Position numbers and translations under genes: made by a program | The notes under the pieces: generated by a model | Told to the model about the DNA's origin: nothing | Seen by the model: the letters and a program-made list of their open reading frames with translations, nothing else | Databases searched by the model: none | Assembly: GCA_937900045.1 (NCBI GenBank) | Contig: CALCEB010000066.1 | Span: 1-64,000 of the forward strand | DNA from: an uncultured Acidobacteriota bacterium | GTDB lineage: Bacteria > Acidobacteriota > Terriglobia > UBA7540 | Direction: 5' to 3' | Length of the DNA: 64,000 bases | In this document: positions 53,601-61,716 of the stretch, piece by piece | How the letters are laid out: every line of letters begins with the position of its first letter | How positions within the stretch are numbered: the stretch's first letter is position 1

Positions 53601-55721
53601 AGCGGGCAGTGTCGCCGAGTTGGTGCTGCCCGTGGTGAATTGAATGCTGGCTTGCGAAGATGCCGTGGTTTCGCCGTTGCCGTTCGCCGCTGTGTAAACC
53701 ACGTCCAGATATCCAATGCCGAGCGTTCCGGTAGTTCCTGCCGTCAACGCTCCGGGCACGGGAAGGGGTGCCGTGATTTCAGCCGGAAAGCTCGCTCCAG
53801 CCCGGAGAATCGTGGCTGCCGAGCCGCTTCCTACCAACTTGTCTTGCGCGGGAATATTGATATGGACATTCGTCAGCCAAACGTTCGTGCCGCCCGCTGA
53901 AGGCAAAACAATTTGCGTGGGGTAGGCGACCGGAACGCCAGAAACATAAAACGGATTCGAAGCAAAAGTTTCCGGGACGGTTGAGACAATCGTGCCGCCC
54001 TTGAAGTTTGGGTCGGCGGTCACCGCTTCCACGGTCGCGTATTTCGCGCCATCCACGTAGTAGACGTTGTTGAGATTCGGGAAAGTGGACTCTGCGGTGG
54101 TGGCATTGTAAGTCGAGACCGCTCCCCCAAAGGTCGTGTTGTTAAACTGATACTGCGTGGCTGTGCCCCCTGGCAACGTCGAGCCACCCGATCCGCAGGC
54201 CGCACCTGCATCCGCCAGCGTTCCGCTCGATGACCACTTCGCGCAATCTCCCGCGGTGATTGTCCCGCTGTATTGGGCGAGCGTAGAGGGAAGCTGTGAA
54301 AGACTGGCGACACCGGTCAGGTCGAAAAACCCCGGCTGCGAAAGAGCCGGAACTCCAGCCGTTGAGATCGAGTTGATCCATTCATGCAAAATCGCAGGAG
54401 CAGCTTCGACGCCACCGAGCGCGGTTTGTGTGGGTGCGGGTAAGTCGGACGAAGGAATAACCCCGGTGAACGATATCGTCTGATTTGGCCAAGTACCGCT
54501 AATAGAGATGTTCGGACCGGCCGCCAGGGCAGGCGAGGTGGTTCCTGTCCCGCCGCTCGAAACTCCCAGAGGAGTCCCTAGAGTCAAACCTCCGGTGACT
54601 CCCAAAGAATGCGTTGTGGTGTTGTAGTAGAAGCTTGTGGTGTCGCCGCCGAAGGACCCGCTGCTGTTGAATTGCACTGCCGTATTCCCGCCGCCCGGCG
54701 CCGTGCTGCCGGACCCGCACGCTGCGCCCGCGTCCGCCAACACCCCACTCGATGACCACTTGGCGCAGTCCCCTACGGTGACTGTTCCGCCGTATTGGGC
54801 GAGTGTCGATGGAAGCTGTGAAAGGCCCGCCGTGCCGCTCAAGTCGGAAAAGGCAGGCTGCGAAAGCGCCGGAACTCCAGCCGTTGAGATCGAGTTGATC
54901 CATTCATGCGAGATCGTAGGGGCGGCTTTAACGCCACCTAGTGTGGTTTGTGTAGGGGCCGGCAAGTCGGATGATGGGATAACCCCGGCGAGCGAAATCG
55001 CCTGATTCGGCCATGCGCCACTGACGGAAATGTTCGATCCGGACGTCAGGCTAGGCGAGGTGGTTCCTGTCCCGCCGCTCGAAACTCCCAGAGGTGCCCC
55101 CAGGGCCAAACCTCCAGTGACCCCCAAAGAATGCGTCGTGGCGTTGTAATAGAAATTCGTTGTGTCACCGCCGAACGCTCCGCTGCTGTTGAATTGCACC
55201 GCCGTGTTCCCGCCGCCCGGCGAACCACCGCTACCGCCGCCGCAGCCTACGACGCAGTTGACTCGAAGCGCATCGTAAGTTGTATCGAATATCGATGTAA
55301 ACACTTGGTCAGCGTCTGAAGGCGTGGCCTGGCCGCTCGGAGGCGTCACTCCGCCTCGAATTCGGAGGGCGTTGTTCACCGGGTCGAACGCCGCGACGCT
55401 TACTTGGGTCAATCCGGTGGGTGTCATTTGCGGAGCGCCGCCTCCGCTTCCCAACCAAGCTGGCTGGAAGGGATTGGGGGAAAGAAGCGCAAGGAGTTGG
55501 GGGCGTGGCTGGTTTTTGGTTTCCTTGTAGCCGGCACTGTTTGATATGACTGTAAACTTGCCCGTCTGCCAGTTGTAGTACACGTTAAATGGGCCCGCAA
55601 AAAGAAGGCTAGTGAGCACGGCACACAGAAAGCTGGCGCCGCACGCTGCGAGCCACAGTCCGGCTAAGCGAGCCACGAGGTGATGATAGAGCCCTTTTCG
55701 AGTTCTCTTAAGATCAGCCAT
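50619..55721 (-). CDS. Giant repeat-containing fibre/adhesin-like protein (about 1700 residues)
   Basis: From ATG 55721 (aaagg site) the protein begins with a membrane or export segment (LWLAACGASFLCAVLTSLLFAG). It then has two near-identical 174-residue tandem units (PGGGNTAVQFNSSG.FGGDTT.FYYN...LGVSSGGTGTTSP...GDCAKWSSSG.LADAGAACGSG) and degenerate partial copies further on. A middle region has right-handed-helix-like spacing (VEDLQIDCNGIAGGIGLFNR...SRVQVKNC), and later comes the same beta-sandwich insert as in the tail tube protein. The C-terminus is a beta-rich region. It is probably an appendage or fibre; how it is mounted is unknown. Confidence 0.7.
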   Translation of the reverse strand: MADLKRTRKGLYHHLVARLAGLWLAACGASFLCAVLTSLLFAGPFNVYYNWQTGKFTVISNSAGYKETKNQPRPQLLALLSPNPFQPAWLGSGGGAPQMTPTGLTQVSVAAFDPVNNALRIRGGVTPPSGQATPSDADQVFTSIFDTTYDALRVNCVVGCGGGSGGSPGGGNTAVQFNSSGAFGGDTTNFYYNATTHSLGVTGGLALGAPLGVSSGGTGTTSPSLTSGSNISVSGAWPNQAISLAGVIPSSDLPAPTQTTLGGVKAAPTISHEWINSISTAGVPALSQPAFSDLSGTAGLSQLPSTLAQYGGTVTVGDCAKWSSSGVLADAGAACGSGSTAPGGGNTAVQFNSSGSFGGDTTSFYYNTTTHSLGVTGGLTLGTPLGVSSGGTGTTSPALAAGPNISISGTWPNQTISFTGVIPSSDLPAPTQTALGGVEAAPAILHEWINSISTAGVPALSQPGFFDLTGVASLSQLPSTLAQYSGTITAGDCAKWSSSGTLADAGAACGSGGSTLPGGTATQYQFNNTTFGGAVSTYNATTAESTFPNLNNVYYVDGAKYATVEAVTADPNFKGGTIVSTVPETFASNPFYVSGVPVAYPTQIVLPSAGGTNVWLTNVHINIPAQDKLVGSGSAATILRAGASFPAEITAPLPVPGALTAGTTGTLGIGYLDVVYTAANGNGETTASSQASIQFTTGSTNSATLPAPGAIVGASGMNVYGCFSATAGCSAYLLIAANQPLTSAYTITSIPAGQTLRPPSINTSASLVSLAEGGAPGAAGQFTRVEDLQIDCNGIAGGIGLFNRAAQEQSGASRVQVKNCLAASIDVEGPGAQNSSYNHLVLGGTQAAATIGFRDDSATIRGLNDVTIAPPPAQPQGAVAIDLINTTTAPLGCYRDIHIENFADGLFTNKSPACIENISGFTNVGNLVHFDVNSYDDEAKGVINGGATNSIKDDVFSYLSGSEYVGMYWIGKGTGTARSRYSSEADVIANFQGGLTSAVPIPVSSGGNGTATPALLAGSNIAVTGSWPNQTISFSGALPATQGSITNEWLNSYNASTGAFTAAQPAFSNLSGLIVPAQVAAGPVVGDCPSVATGAVTFTWAACAGGTGSPGGLTTQYQINDAGAFGAAAALANSLATGVGTVIASQAGSGGTDIPAFRVIGFPTSPASDKFQVAATGATPGNTCSGTVNCAVWVDASGNLNFLGNTAKYGPAATASSVTIYGSNASLAPAFFGIVSSALSVPAAPTLASAGGGTIAATTYYAKITYLNGAGETVGSGESSLAVAADNLLVVDSPLAYINATGWNVYVSTATGAETKQNTGAIAIGTNWTEPAAGLISGAALPASNTTGGLNTTNLYASTSIAGLDCTTSSVPNSDCGPGVSGSSYIPTAAGATTPVTGDCVKWISSTQIGDQGAACGSGGGGAWSAMTTSLANLTLSMAGFTTTFNWTNAALGEWGWDASGNTTLANTEAAVSGTNVNSPGFSICGQVWGGGTPANIQDCWKLAVTYGTSINPTSTFNFTHIPGSTGTPAINLPNNTIITDTGGSFTLQQLGINVITSENTGVVTVDNPIQIQSAATAQYYSINLKATAALTAGELVCLDSANASSMIVCPTTTTDQFIGFAPAAIAAGVNGPVAIQGSVINALMGTATCAIGNWVIADTTTAGDVKCSTTAPASGDQVGWAMTAQATVGAAMTVLIDKR
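54150..55240. repeat. Tandem 522-bp repeat within the giant fibre gene
   Basis: The word gttcctgtcccgccgctcga occurs at 54541 and again at 55063, exactly 522 bases (174 codons) apart. The flanking sequence stays similar over the whole unit, and a third, degraded unit begins near 54150-54250. Confidence 0.75.
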
Positions 55722-55781
55722 TTCCTTGTAACCTTTCAATCGAACCTCTACGAAGAAGGATTTCTTTTCACCGGAACAGGT

Positions 55782-57368
55782 TTATTCCGCCGGTAATTCT
55801 TGCCCTCGATGCCGGCCGCCCACCTCGACACCTTCTTCTCCCACTTCAACGGTTTCACCGCGAATTGCAGCGATGCCTTCTGCCGACTCTTCCGGCAGCG
55901 CCAGCTCGTCCCGGATAAACTTGCGCAGGTTCGATTCGGAGATGACGAGCCCCGCTTGGGCAAACTGGGTGAGAGCCGAGGCAATATCCCCCAGGGAGCG
56001 CGACTGGACGTTCGCCGCCACCAAGCGCGGCACCGGCGCATTCTCCCCAAAATTGAACTCAACCAGCCGGCGTACCGTGGAGTTTGTGATGGTGAGGGCA
56101 ATCTGATCTGCAAGATTTTGCAAGGAAAGCATAAAGAAGGCCTGGCTTGAATCGCCGAGGGCCCGGGAGCCGTGCTCCGCCTGCCCGAGATCCATGAACA
56201 GCACGAGGGCCGCATGGGAAATCATGACGTTGTGGTGTTGAATCGAAGGCATCACATCGCGCAGCCTGCCCTGATAACCCACAATGCGCAGACCGGTGGT
56301 TCCATCGCCGGGTGGCTCGACGATTCCAGTAGCCTCGTGGGCGGCGAGCTGGGTCACAAAGTTGTATGCAGCCTCTTTATCCTGTGCGGAAAATCCTGGC
56401 GCCAACCGGAAGACTGGAATCCCCAGGGCGTTACGCTCCGCCGCAATGGAGTCAATCTTGTAAAGCGCAGTTTTGATATACCAGTGGGGATAAATAGCTC
56501 TCAGGAGCGAGATGCCCCAGAAATTCGCTCCCTCCTGCTGGTACGTAAACCGCGCGATCTTATCCGCCGGCAGGAGCGCAGTCAAAAACCGGTCATTGCG
56601 ATAACCGTACTGTTCAACCGCAGCCAGGGTTTCGCCATCAGGCTCGGTCAACCAGCGGTAGAATGTGAGAGGAAGGCGCGGCGCGAGGCGTCGCAGGCGG
56701 ATTTTAGCGCCATCCACCGTCCAGATGTCTTCGTGCATAGCGCACCCGAAGTCCAGCATCAGCAGCGCATTGCGCACCACCTCGTCCCATGACTGTGCCA
56801 CCCAGGAGCCCGATTCAGTTCGGGATTCCAGTCCGCCAAACAAGTTCTCGCGGACAAACTTGGCGATTTCACGCGCCTTCCCAATGGTGTTCCTCCCTGC
56901 GCCGTTACTGCTGATGGCCCCGGATTTCTCAGCCTCACCACTTAGGAAGGATGGCAAGGTCACATTCCAGCGAGCGGATTGCACGGGAAGCTTGCAAGCC
57001 GCTAACGTGGCTCGCACCTGGGCGTCGCCTCGCCGCATCTTTTCGTAAGTCGGAATTGCATTGCGGCCCATCAGCTCGGGGTTGTACTCGCCCAAGTCCA
57101 GCAAGAATCCGCCTGTGATGGGCGTGCCTGGAACTCCGAGTGTGGAAGTTGTAGGGGCTTTCAGCCGGGCCGGGCCAGCAGGTTCCTTGACGGATGTTGA
57201 GGCCGGGCCCTCCAGACTTGCCTGTGCCATCGGCGTTTGAACGTACCCTGGCGAGATCAAGCCGCTCTCACTGTCGGCCATCGCCAACGCCTGGCCGATC
57301 CGCTCCCGAAGAGAGCGGATGCTCCTACGAAGCACTTTTTTGTCTTGCCCTCTAATCTTCTCTTTCAC
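55782..57368 (-). CDS. Portal protein, Mu gp29-like (DUF935)
   Basis: A 528-residue protein of the DUF935 portal family, the ring through which DNA enters the capsid. Family marks are NAIPTYEKMRRGDAQVRATLAACKLPVQSARW, MHEDIWTVDGAKIRLRRLAPRLPLTFYRW, RNALGIPVFRLAPGF, and the C-terminal region with EHGSRALGDSSQAFF. The start is GTG 57368. It lies downstream of the terminase genes, as in Mu-like phages. Confidence 0.85.
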   Translation of the reverse strand: MKEKIRGQDKKVLRRSIRSLRERIGQALAMADSESGLISPGYVQTPMAQASLEGPASTSVKEPAGPARLKAPTTSTLGVPGTPITGGFLLDLGEYNPELMGRNAIPTYEKMRRGDAQVRATLAACKLPVQSARWNVTLPSFLSGEAEKSGAISSNGAGRNTIGKAREIAKFVRENLFGGLESRTESGSWVAQSWDEVVRNALLMLDFGCAMHEDIWTVDGAKIRLRRLAPRLPLTFYRWLTEPDGETLAAVEQYGYRNDRFLTALLPADKIARFTYQQEGANFWGISLLRAIYPHWYIKTALYKIDSIAAERNALGIPVFRLAPGFSAQDKEAAYNFVTQLAAHEATGIVEPPGDGTTGLRIVGYQGRLRDVMPSIQHHNVMISHAALVLFMDLGQAEHGSRALGDSSQAFFMLSLQNLADQIALTITNSTVRRLVEFNFGENAPVPRLVAANVQSRSLGDIASALTQFAQAGLVISESNLRKFIRDELALPEESAEGIAAIRGETVEVGEEGVEVGGRHRGQELPAE

Positions 57369-57471
57369 GGCTTGCGCTTTCTCTCAGCGATTTGGCGGAT
57401 TCCCCGGACCAGGGTTTCTCCGGCGGTCAGTCATCAGCGCAACCTGCTAAGTCCCCCTGCTGCAATCAGAG

Positions 57472-57570
57472 TCAATCCTTGCTTTTGGTTTTTTCCCAGG
57501 TCCGCATCCCCGCGTACCCCAGAAATGCTGCGCCAAAAAGGTCAAGGTAAGACGATGGGATCTCAAGCAT
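57472..57570 (-). CDS. Possible tiny membrane protein
   Basis: A 32-residue frame (MLEIPSSYLDLFGAAFLGYAGMRTWEKTKSKD) with one short hydrophobic segment and a charged end. It lies between the holin and portal genes. No clear binding site is seen, so this is only a candidate. Confidence 0.3.
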   Translation of the reverse strand: MLEIPSSYLDLFGAAFLGYAGMRTWEKTKSKD

Positions 57571-57601
57571 GGTGAGCCCACGATGCAATGGCCATCCATC
57601 G

Positions 57602-58072
57602 TCAATCCTTACCCTTCGTCCCCTTGGCGATTTGCGCCAGATGTTCGGTAATCGTGTCCCCCGTGCGGCTCGACCCGAAGTAGTAGCCAATGACGGCGGC
57701 GAATCCGCTGCCGAGCGCTCCCACCATGACGTAGAGCACACTTGAGTTTTCGCCCGGGACCGGATGGAAGGCCAAAATCATCAGCAGCCCGAAAAGGCCC
57801 CCCGTGATGCAGACGGCGAGGATCGCCGGTATCCAACTCTTTACCGCGACCTGCATGGCCCGAGCGCTTTCGAGGTTCTTCTCCTTGATCTCGGCCAGGG
57901 CCTCGTCCCGCGCCGCCGTAACCTCGTCGCGCCGCAGCTCGAGCTCCTGAGCCGCCTGCTGCATCTGCGCTTTCTGTTCGGGCGAAACGTGAAACTGTCC
58001 GATTAGATCGCCGATCGATTTGACCGGGTCGCCCCCGATCAGCCCTTTGAAAATCCCTGCAAACCCACCCAT
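57602..58072 (-). CDS. Holin, 3TM superfamily (gene-transfer-agent-holin-like)
   Basis: A 156-residue protein with an amphipathic, charged N-terminal half (ELELRRDEVTAARDEALAEI) and C-terminal hydrophobic segments (KSWIPAILAVCITGGLFGLLMILAF and VLYVMVGALGSGFAAVIGYYFGSS). This layout, with the SWIPAI...YYFGSS pattern, is that of the 3TM holins first described for gene transfer agents. Holins open the membrane for endolysin release. An aaggag site precedes ATG 58072. Confidence 0.78.
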   Translation of the reverse strand: MGGFAGIFKGLIGGDPVKSIGDLIGQFHVSPEQKAQMQQAAQELELRRDEVTAARDEALAEIKEKNLESARAMQVAVKSWIPAILAVCITGGLFGLLMILAFHPVPGENSSVLYVMVGALGSGFAAVIGYYFGSSRTGDTITEHLAQIAKGTKGKD

Positions 58073-58259
58073 TTCTTATCACTCCTTGTAAACCGCCCAA
58101 GTCCCGTCCGGTGAAAACAGTTGCGTCCGGACACACTTCCAGCGGCGAAGAAAATGCTTTTAGAAAAAGAACGGCTCGAATCGCCGGCACCTGAAAGGCC
58201 GCGTCGGTCTGAGGGGCAATTCCGGCAGGATGCCAGGTTACCCCACCCAACATTCACCC

Positions 58260-58463
58260 TCATTGCCGATGGGTTGTTGTGGCTCTTCGATGCTTACGGC
58301 TCGCCTCCGGCGCGGTCGCGAAAACAATGGCTGCCACCAGGGTTTTCATCGTGTCATCAACAGCCCACCCCAGAAGAGTAACGGGCAGCAAAAGTATCCT
58401 GACGGTGATCCAAACGGCTCCGGCGGCACGCCGGATACTTCCTTTCAATGTGGAGTTGGTCAT
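58260..58463 (-). CDS. Small membrane-associated phage protein (unknown)
   Basis: A 67-residue protein with one hydrophobic segment (AVWITVRILLLPVTLLGWAV) flanked by basic residues, and a strong ggaaggg site before ATG 58463. It lies between the terminase and holin genes, which suggests a lysis accessory, for example an antiholin or spanin partner, but this is not shown. Confidence 0.55.
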   Translation of the reverse strand: MTNSTLKGSIRRAAGAVWITVRILLLPVTLLGWAVDDTMKTLVAAIVFATAPEASRKHRRATTTHRQ

Positions 58464-58518
58464 GATCCCTTCCTTTCCGAAGCGCTCTCCGGGCAGCCCA
58501 ATGCTACCCGGGATGCGC

Positions 58519-59988
58519 TCAAAAGACTCCCGTTCTCATCTTGGCGAGAATTGGACGCCCTACCAGCCCCCCAACTCCCGCCAGGTGATACGTGGGGCGC
58601 TCCAACGCCGCTTCGGCCATGCAAAAAGCCCACCAGTGATCGGCATGACCGTATTTCTCGTCGTGCTCCGCGTCGAACCGTGGTTGACCCAAAGAGTTCA
58701 CCGTCTTTTGGACGGACCGGAAGGATTGGCGTATCCGGTCATCGTCCGGTAACCGGACTTTCGCTTCTTCCATTCTCCGCTTGGCCAGAACCGCCATGGC
58801 CTCCTTGCGGCCTTGCGTGAACAGCACGCCTTCCACTTTCCCCGGAAAGTCCCGCTCGAGCGCTTCGAAGATCGCCAGCCCCATTCCGCTCTTGTCAATA
58901 TTCATGCGGCGGATATAAGGCATCAGGGCCCGAGCTTCCCGGATCTGGTCGGGGGTCGGCATGTTCCGCATTTCGATCACCCCTCGAGTCCAACTGACAT
59001 CCCCCACAAGCTCACTGATCCAGATGACGCTCACGTCTTTGTGCCGGGCGATGTCCCAGCCCGCATACAGATTTTCAAGGTTCGAATTCTGCCCGTCGAG
59101 GCTTGAACGCTTAAAATCGAAATTCGGCGACGCCTCCGAGCTTACGCACTGTTGGAACAGCCCTGGAGAAATCCACTGCGATCCTCCCGAGATAAACTCA
59201 CAGCAGAATTCCTGCCTCCAGGTTTCGTCATCCACGCCCGCACGCAAGGCATCAATGTCCACCTTCATGCCTTCCTGGACAGCCTTATAGATGTCGCACC
59301 AGTGCCCCGACCACCGGCTCGGTGTCCCTGTTCCCGTCCCTGAAGCGCGAACCGTTGGATCCCCAACCGTGCTATCCGCCAATCCTGCTTCCTTGGCGAG
59401 CTCAAAGAATTTTCCCCCTTGGCCGTTCGGCGTCGAGATCACTTCCAAACTGTACCCGCGCGTGATCGTGGGGTAGAGCGAGGTGTAAATCTTCTCCGCA
59501 TCCTGGTGAAAGGCAAATTCATCCAACGTCACGTTGCCAGAGTAGCCGCGCGCCGTATCGGGGTTCGCCGGAAGTCCGTAAATTACGGAACCGTTTGGGA
59601 AACGCACTTCCAGTTGGCGCATCATCGTGCCTTCAAAAAACTGCGATTCTGACGATTGCGAAAGGATCCCGCACGATTGCACATGATCTTGAACCTTCTC
59701 CATCAGCAGCCGCGATTGGCGTTCGCCCTTGGAGAGAAAGATCCATGTGGTTCTTCTCTCCAGACAGTGCAAGACGGCGCGAACCGTGGCGGTGAACGAA
59801 TAGCCGGTTTGTCTTCCCTTGACCACGATCTTGAGTTGAGATTGGTCTTCCATCCAGCGGCGCTGGTAAGGCAGCAACTGCAGAATGGGCTTCAGGACAC
59901 CAGCAACCTTGACCGGGGTCACCCCTTCTTCAACCTTCGATTCCTGAGTCCGGGGAGTGTTCGTCTTACGCTTCGGCTGTCTGGCCAT
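58519..59988 (-). CDS. Terminase large subunit, Mu gp28-like
   Basis: A 489-residue DNA-packaging motor. The ATPase shows a Walker A-like K57-G-R-Q-T-G-Y-S64, a Walker B T-L-D156-E157-F, and the packaging-family context NPDTARGYSG. The nuclease part begins near YAGWDIARHKDVSVIW (D about 316), with further acidic residues in VGDVSWTRGVIE. It overlaps the upstream DUF3486 gene by 23 bases. Confidence 0.88.
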   Translation of the reverse strand: MARQPKRKTNTPRTQESKVEEGVTPVKVAGVLKPILQLLPYQRRWMEDQSQLKIVVKGRQTGYSFTATVRAVLHCLERRTTWIFLSKGERQSRLLMEKVQDHVQSCGILSQSSESQFFEGTMMRQLEVRFPNGSVIYGLPANPDTARGYSGNVTLDEFAFHQDAEKIYTSLYPTITRGYSLEVISTPNGQGGKFFELAKEAGLADSTVGDPTVRASGTGTGTPSRWSGHWCDIYKAVQEGMKVDIDALRAGVDDETWRQEFCCEFISGGSQWISPGLFQQCVSSEASPNFDFKRSSLDGQNSNLENLYAGWDIARHKDVSVIWISELVGDVSWTRGVIEMRNMPTPDQIREARALMPYIRRMNIDKSGMGLAIFEALERDFPGKVEGVLFTQGRKEAMAVLAKRRMEEAKVRLPDDDRIRQSFRSVQKTVNSLGQPRFDAEHDEKYGHADHWWAFCMAEAALERPTYHLAGVGGLVGRPILAKMRTGVF

Positions 59989-60685
59989 TTTTCTCCCCCT
60001 CGGTTGTGGGTTCCGAAAGCAAACCGTAAATCTCTTGTATCCTCTTCATGGTCTCCGGGCCCACTCGCTGGCTCTTGCCGGCTCGGTCGAATTCATTCCG
60101 TACCTTTTCGACCTTTTGCCGCAAATCGGCGATCTTTTCCAGTTCATGCTCCAGCCGGACCTTCATCATGCGATTGTCAGACTGCAACTTTCTGACGCGC
60201 AGCTTTAGGGTATCTTCTTTAAGCCGGTTGCTTTCCGCCTGGCTTTTAACCTTGATGGCATTCTGTATGTCAGTAGCGGCCGTCTTGTTGCTCAGTCGCA
60301 TCAAACCCGTGAAGAGCACCGCCTCCGCCAACTGCGCATGGGCGGACTTCGGGTCTTTCAGCGCTTTCTTCAGGTTCTCAGCCGTTTCCACCTGCCGTAG
60401 AATGCGCTCCTCTTGAATATCCACTTGGGCGCGGAAGTGGTTCTCAACAGCCCTGATTGTCAGCTTGACGTGAGCGGACTCCTCAAGGAAAGCGATCGTA
60501 TCTTCGAAGGTTGCGCCATCCACGAGCAACTTGCGGACTTTGGCCTGCAGTTCCGGGACGAGTTGTTCAACCTCGTGAACGGGTTCGCTCTTTTTTCCCC
60601 TTTTCGCTTTTTTCTCATTCAAAGGTTCCTTGCCTTCTTGGTTTACATCCGGAACCAGAGAGTTCTTATTGCTACCTTCAGTCAT
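59966..60685 (-). CDS. Small-terminase-like protein (DUF3486, Mu gp27-like)
   Basis: A 239-residue protein, mostly charged and helical. Residues about 45-100 form the helix-turn-helix-like part (LVPELQAKVRKLLVDGATFEDTIAFLEESAHVKLTIRAVENHFRAQ), and the rest (EERILRQVETAENLKKALKDPKSAHAQLAEAVLFTGLMRLSNKTA...) is a coiled region. It matches the DUF3486 family of Mu gp27, thought to be the small terminase subunit. It begins as ATGA at the stop of the preceding gene. Confidence 0.82.
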   Translation of the reverse strand: MTEGSNKNSLVPDVNQEGKEPLNEKKAKRGKKSEPVHEVEQLVPELQAKVRKLLVDGATFEDTIAFLEESAHVKLTIRAVENHFRAQVDIQEERILRQVETAENLKKALKDPKSAHAQLAEAVLFTGLMRLSNKTAATDIQNAIKVKSQAESNRLKEDTLKLRVRKLQSDNRMMKVRLEHELEKIADLRQKVEKVRNEFDRAGKSQRVGPETMKRIQEIYGLLSEPTTEGEKNGQTAEA

Positions 60686-60996
60686 TTGCCCGGCTCCAGG
60701 TAGATTCCTTCTTCGGCCGGCAACCGGCCGTCCCGGTAATCAATCCCTTTGGCGGTGATTTTCACCAGCGATATATTGCGGTGGGAGTGCGGGCCTCTCA
60801 CGCCTTCCACCGTTACGTACCCCTTCTCGGCAAGATAGGCCACGTGGAAGCTGAGTTCCTCAACGGGCACGGGATAGCCAAAGAAATCCAGTTCGCCTTG
60901 CAGCAACGGCAGTGTGGCGGACTGGGGATAGATCAGCCCTAGATAGTAGAGAATCTTTCCACGGATGAGTTCTTTATGGCGCAAACTGATTGACAT
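60682..60996 (-). CDS. Small winged-helix-like phage protein
   Basis: A 104-residue protein with a helix-turn-helix-like centre (PVEELSFHVAYLAEKGYVTVEGV) and a hydrophilic end. It resembles the small proteins encoded just before gp27 in Mu-like phages. It may bind DNA. An aaggaa site precedes ATG 60996; its stop overlaps the DUF3486 start. Confidence 0.7.
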   Translation of the reverse strand: MSISLRHKELIRGKILYYLGLIYPQSATLPLLQGELDFFGYPVPVEELSFHVAYLAEKGYVTVEGVRGPHSHRNISLVKITAKGIDYRDGRLPAEEGIYLEPGK

Positions 60997-61049
60997 ACGC
61001 TTGTTTCCTTAAAATTGAGGTTGAGGACGGTCTCCAGCCTCTACCATCC

Positions 61050-61406
61050 TCATGCGTCTGATTCCTCTGGGAGCTTGCCATGAGAGACAAGAGACTGAAC
61101 GTTCTGATGAATCGCCTTGAGTGCGATCAACATTTCCTGATGCTCGTAACTTTCAAAAGATTCCCGGTGTTCCATGGAACTGGCCAAGCGCGCGATGGCT
61201 TCCGCTTGCGACCGCTGAGCTCCAACAATGTTGTCAACATAGTCGCGGGCAATGCGAAATGTGCCGTCCAGTTGCTCCCGTTTCAGTTCCATCGATTTGT
61301 CGATCCAGTGATGAGCCAGGCGAATGGAACCGTAGGCAAAAACCAGAAGAATGAGGATTCCCGGTCCCCATTGCAGCGCGATTTTCAAGACGTCCTGGGG
61401 AACCAT
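61050..61406 (-). CDS. Single-pass membrane protein, possible spanin/lysis accessory
   Basis: A 118-residue protein from ATG 61406. One N-terminal helix (ALQWGPGILILLVFAYGSIRL) is followed by a helical, charged, probably coiled-coil domain (KSMELKREQLDGTFRIARDYVDNIVGAQRSQAEAIARLASSMEH). This is the shape of inner-membrane spanin (Rz-like) or accessory lysis proteins, but sequence family is not recognised. It follows the endolysin gene. Confidence 0.6.
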   Translation of the reverse strand: MVPQDVLKIALQWGPGILILLVFAYGSIRLAHHWIDKSMELKREQLDGTFRIARDYVDNIVGAQRSQAEAIARLASSMEHRESFESYEHQEMLIALKAIHQNVQSLVSHGKLPEESDA

Positions 61407-61452
61407 GGCAAATCGCTTCCTCTGGCTTTGAGTTCGGTCAGGATTCAATCCG

Positions 61453-61500
61453 CTCCCGGGCCGGAAGAGGCGGCGTCCGCCGCGGTGTCCGGCCCGGGAG
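61453..61500. repeat. Strong GC hairpin between endolysin and membrane-protein genes
   Basis: A perfect 12-bp stem (ctcccgggccgg 61453-61464 and its complement 61489-61500) encloses a smaller gcggc/gccgc stem. There is no T-run on either side, so this is not a classical terminator. It may control expression between lysis genes or be a repeat. Confidence 0.55.
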
Positions 61501-61716
61501 GGGAACTGCGAAAGAATCGTCCTGGCCGTTCGTCCCGGAGTTCAAACAAATTTTTGAATTTCCTTCGTTACCGGAAGGCCCCCGCTGAAAATTTCCCTCC
61601 GGGTCGAATCGGGCCGGGCAGCCACGTCGTTCATACCGGAGATTGAACGACACATGGCCGCCGGCCGACCCGTGCCCGCTCCCCCTCGCAGAGCAGGGCA
61701 AGCCTGCGGTAATCGT

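Noticed and set aside
61438..61701. An 87-codon frame between endolysin and membrane-protein genes
   Set aside because: It runs through the GC hairpin, has no clear binding site and no recognisable sequence; kept only as part of the gap.
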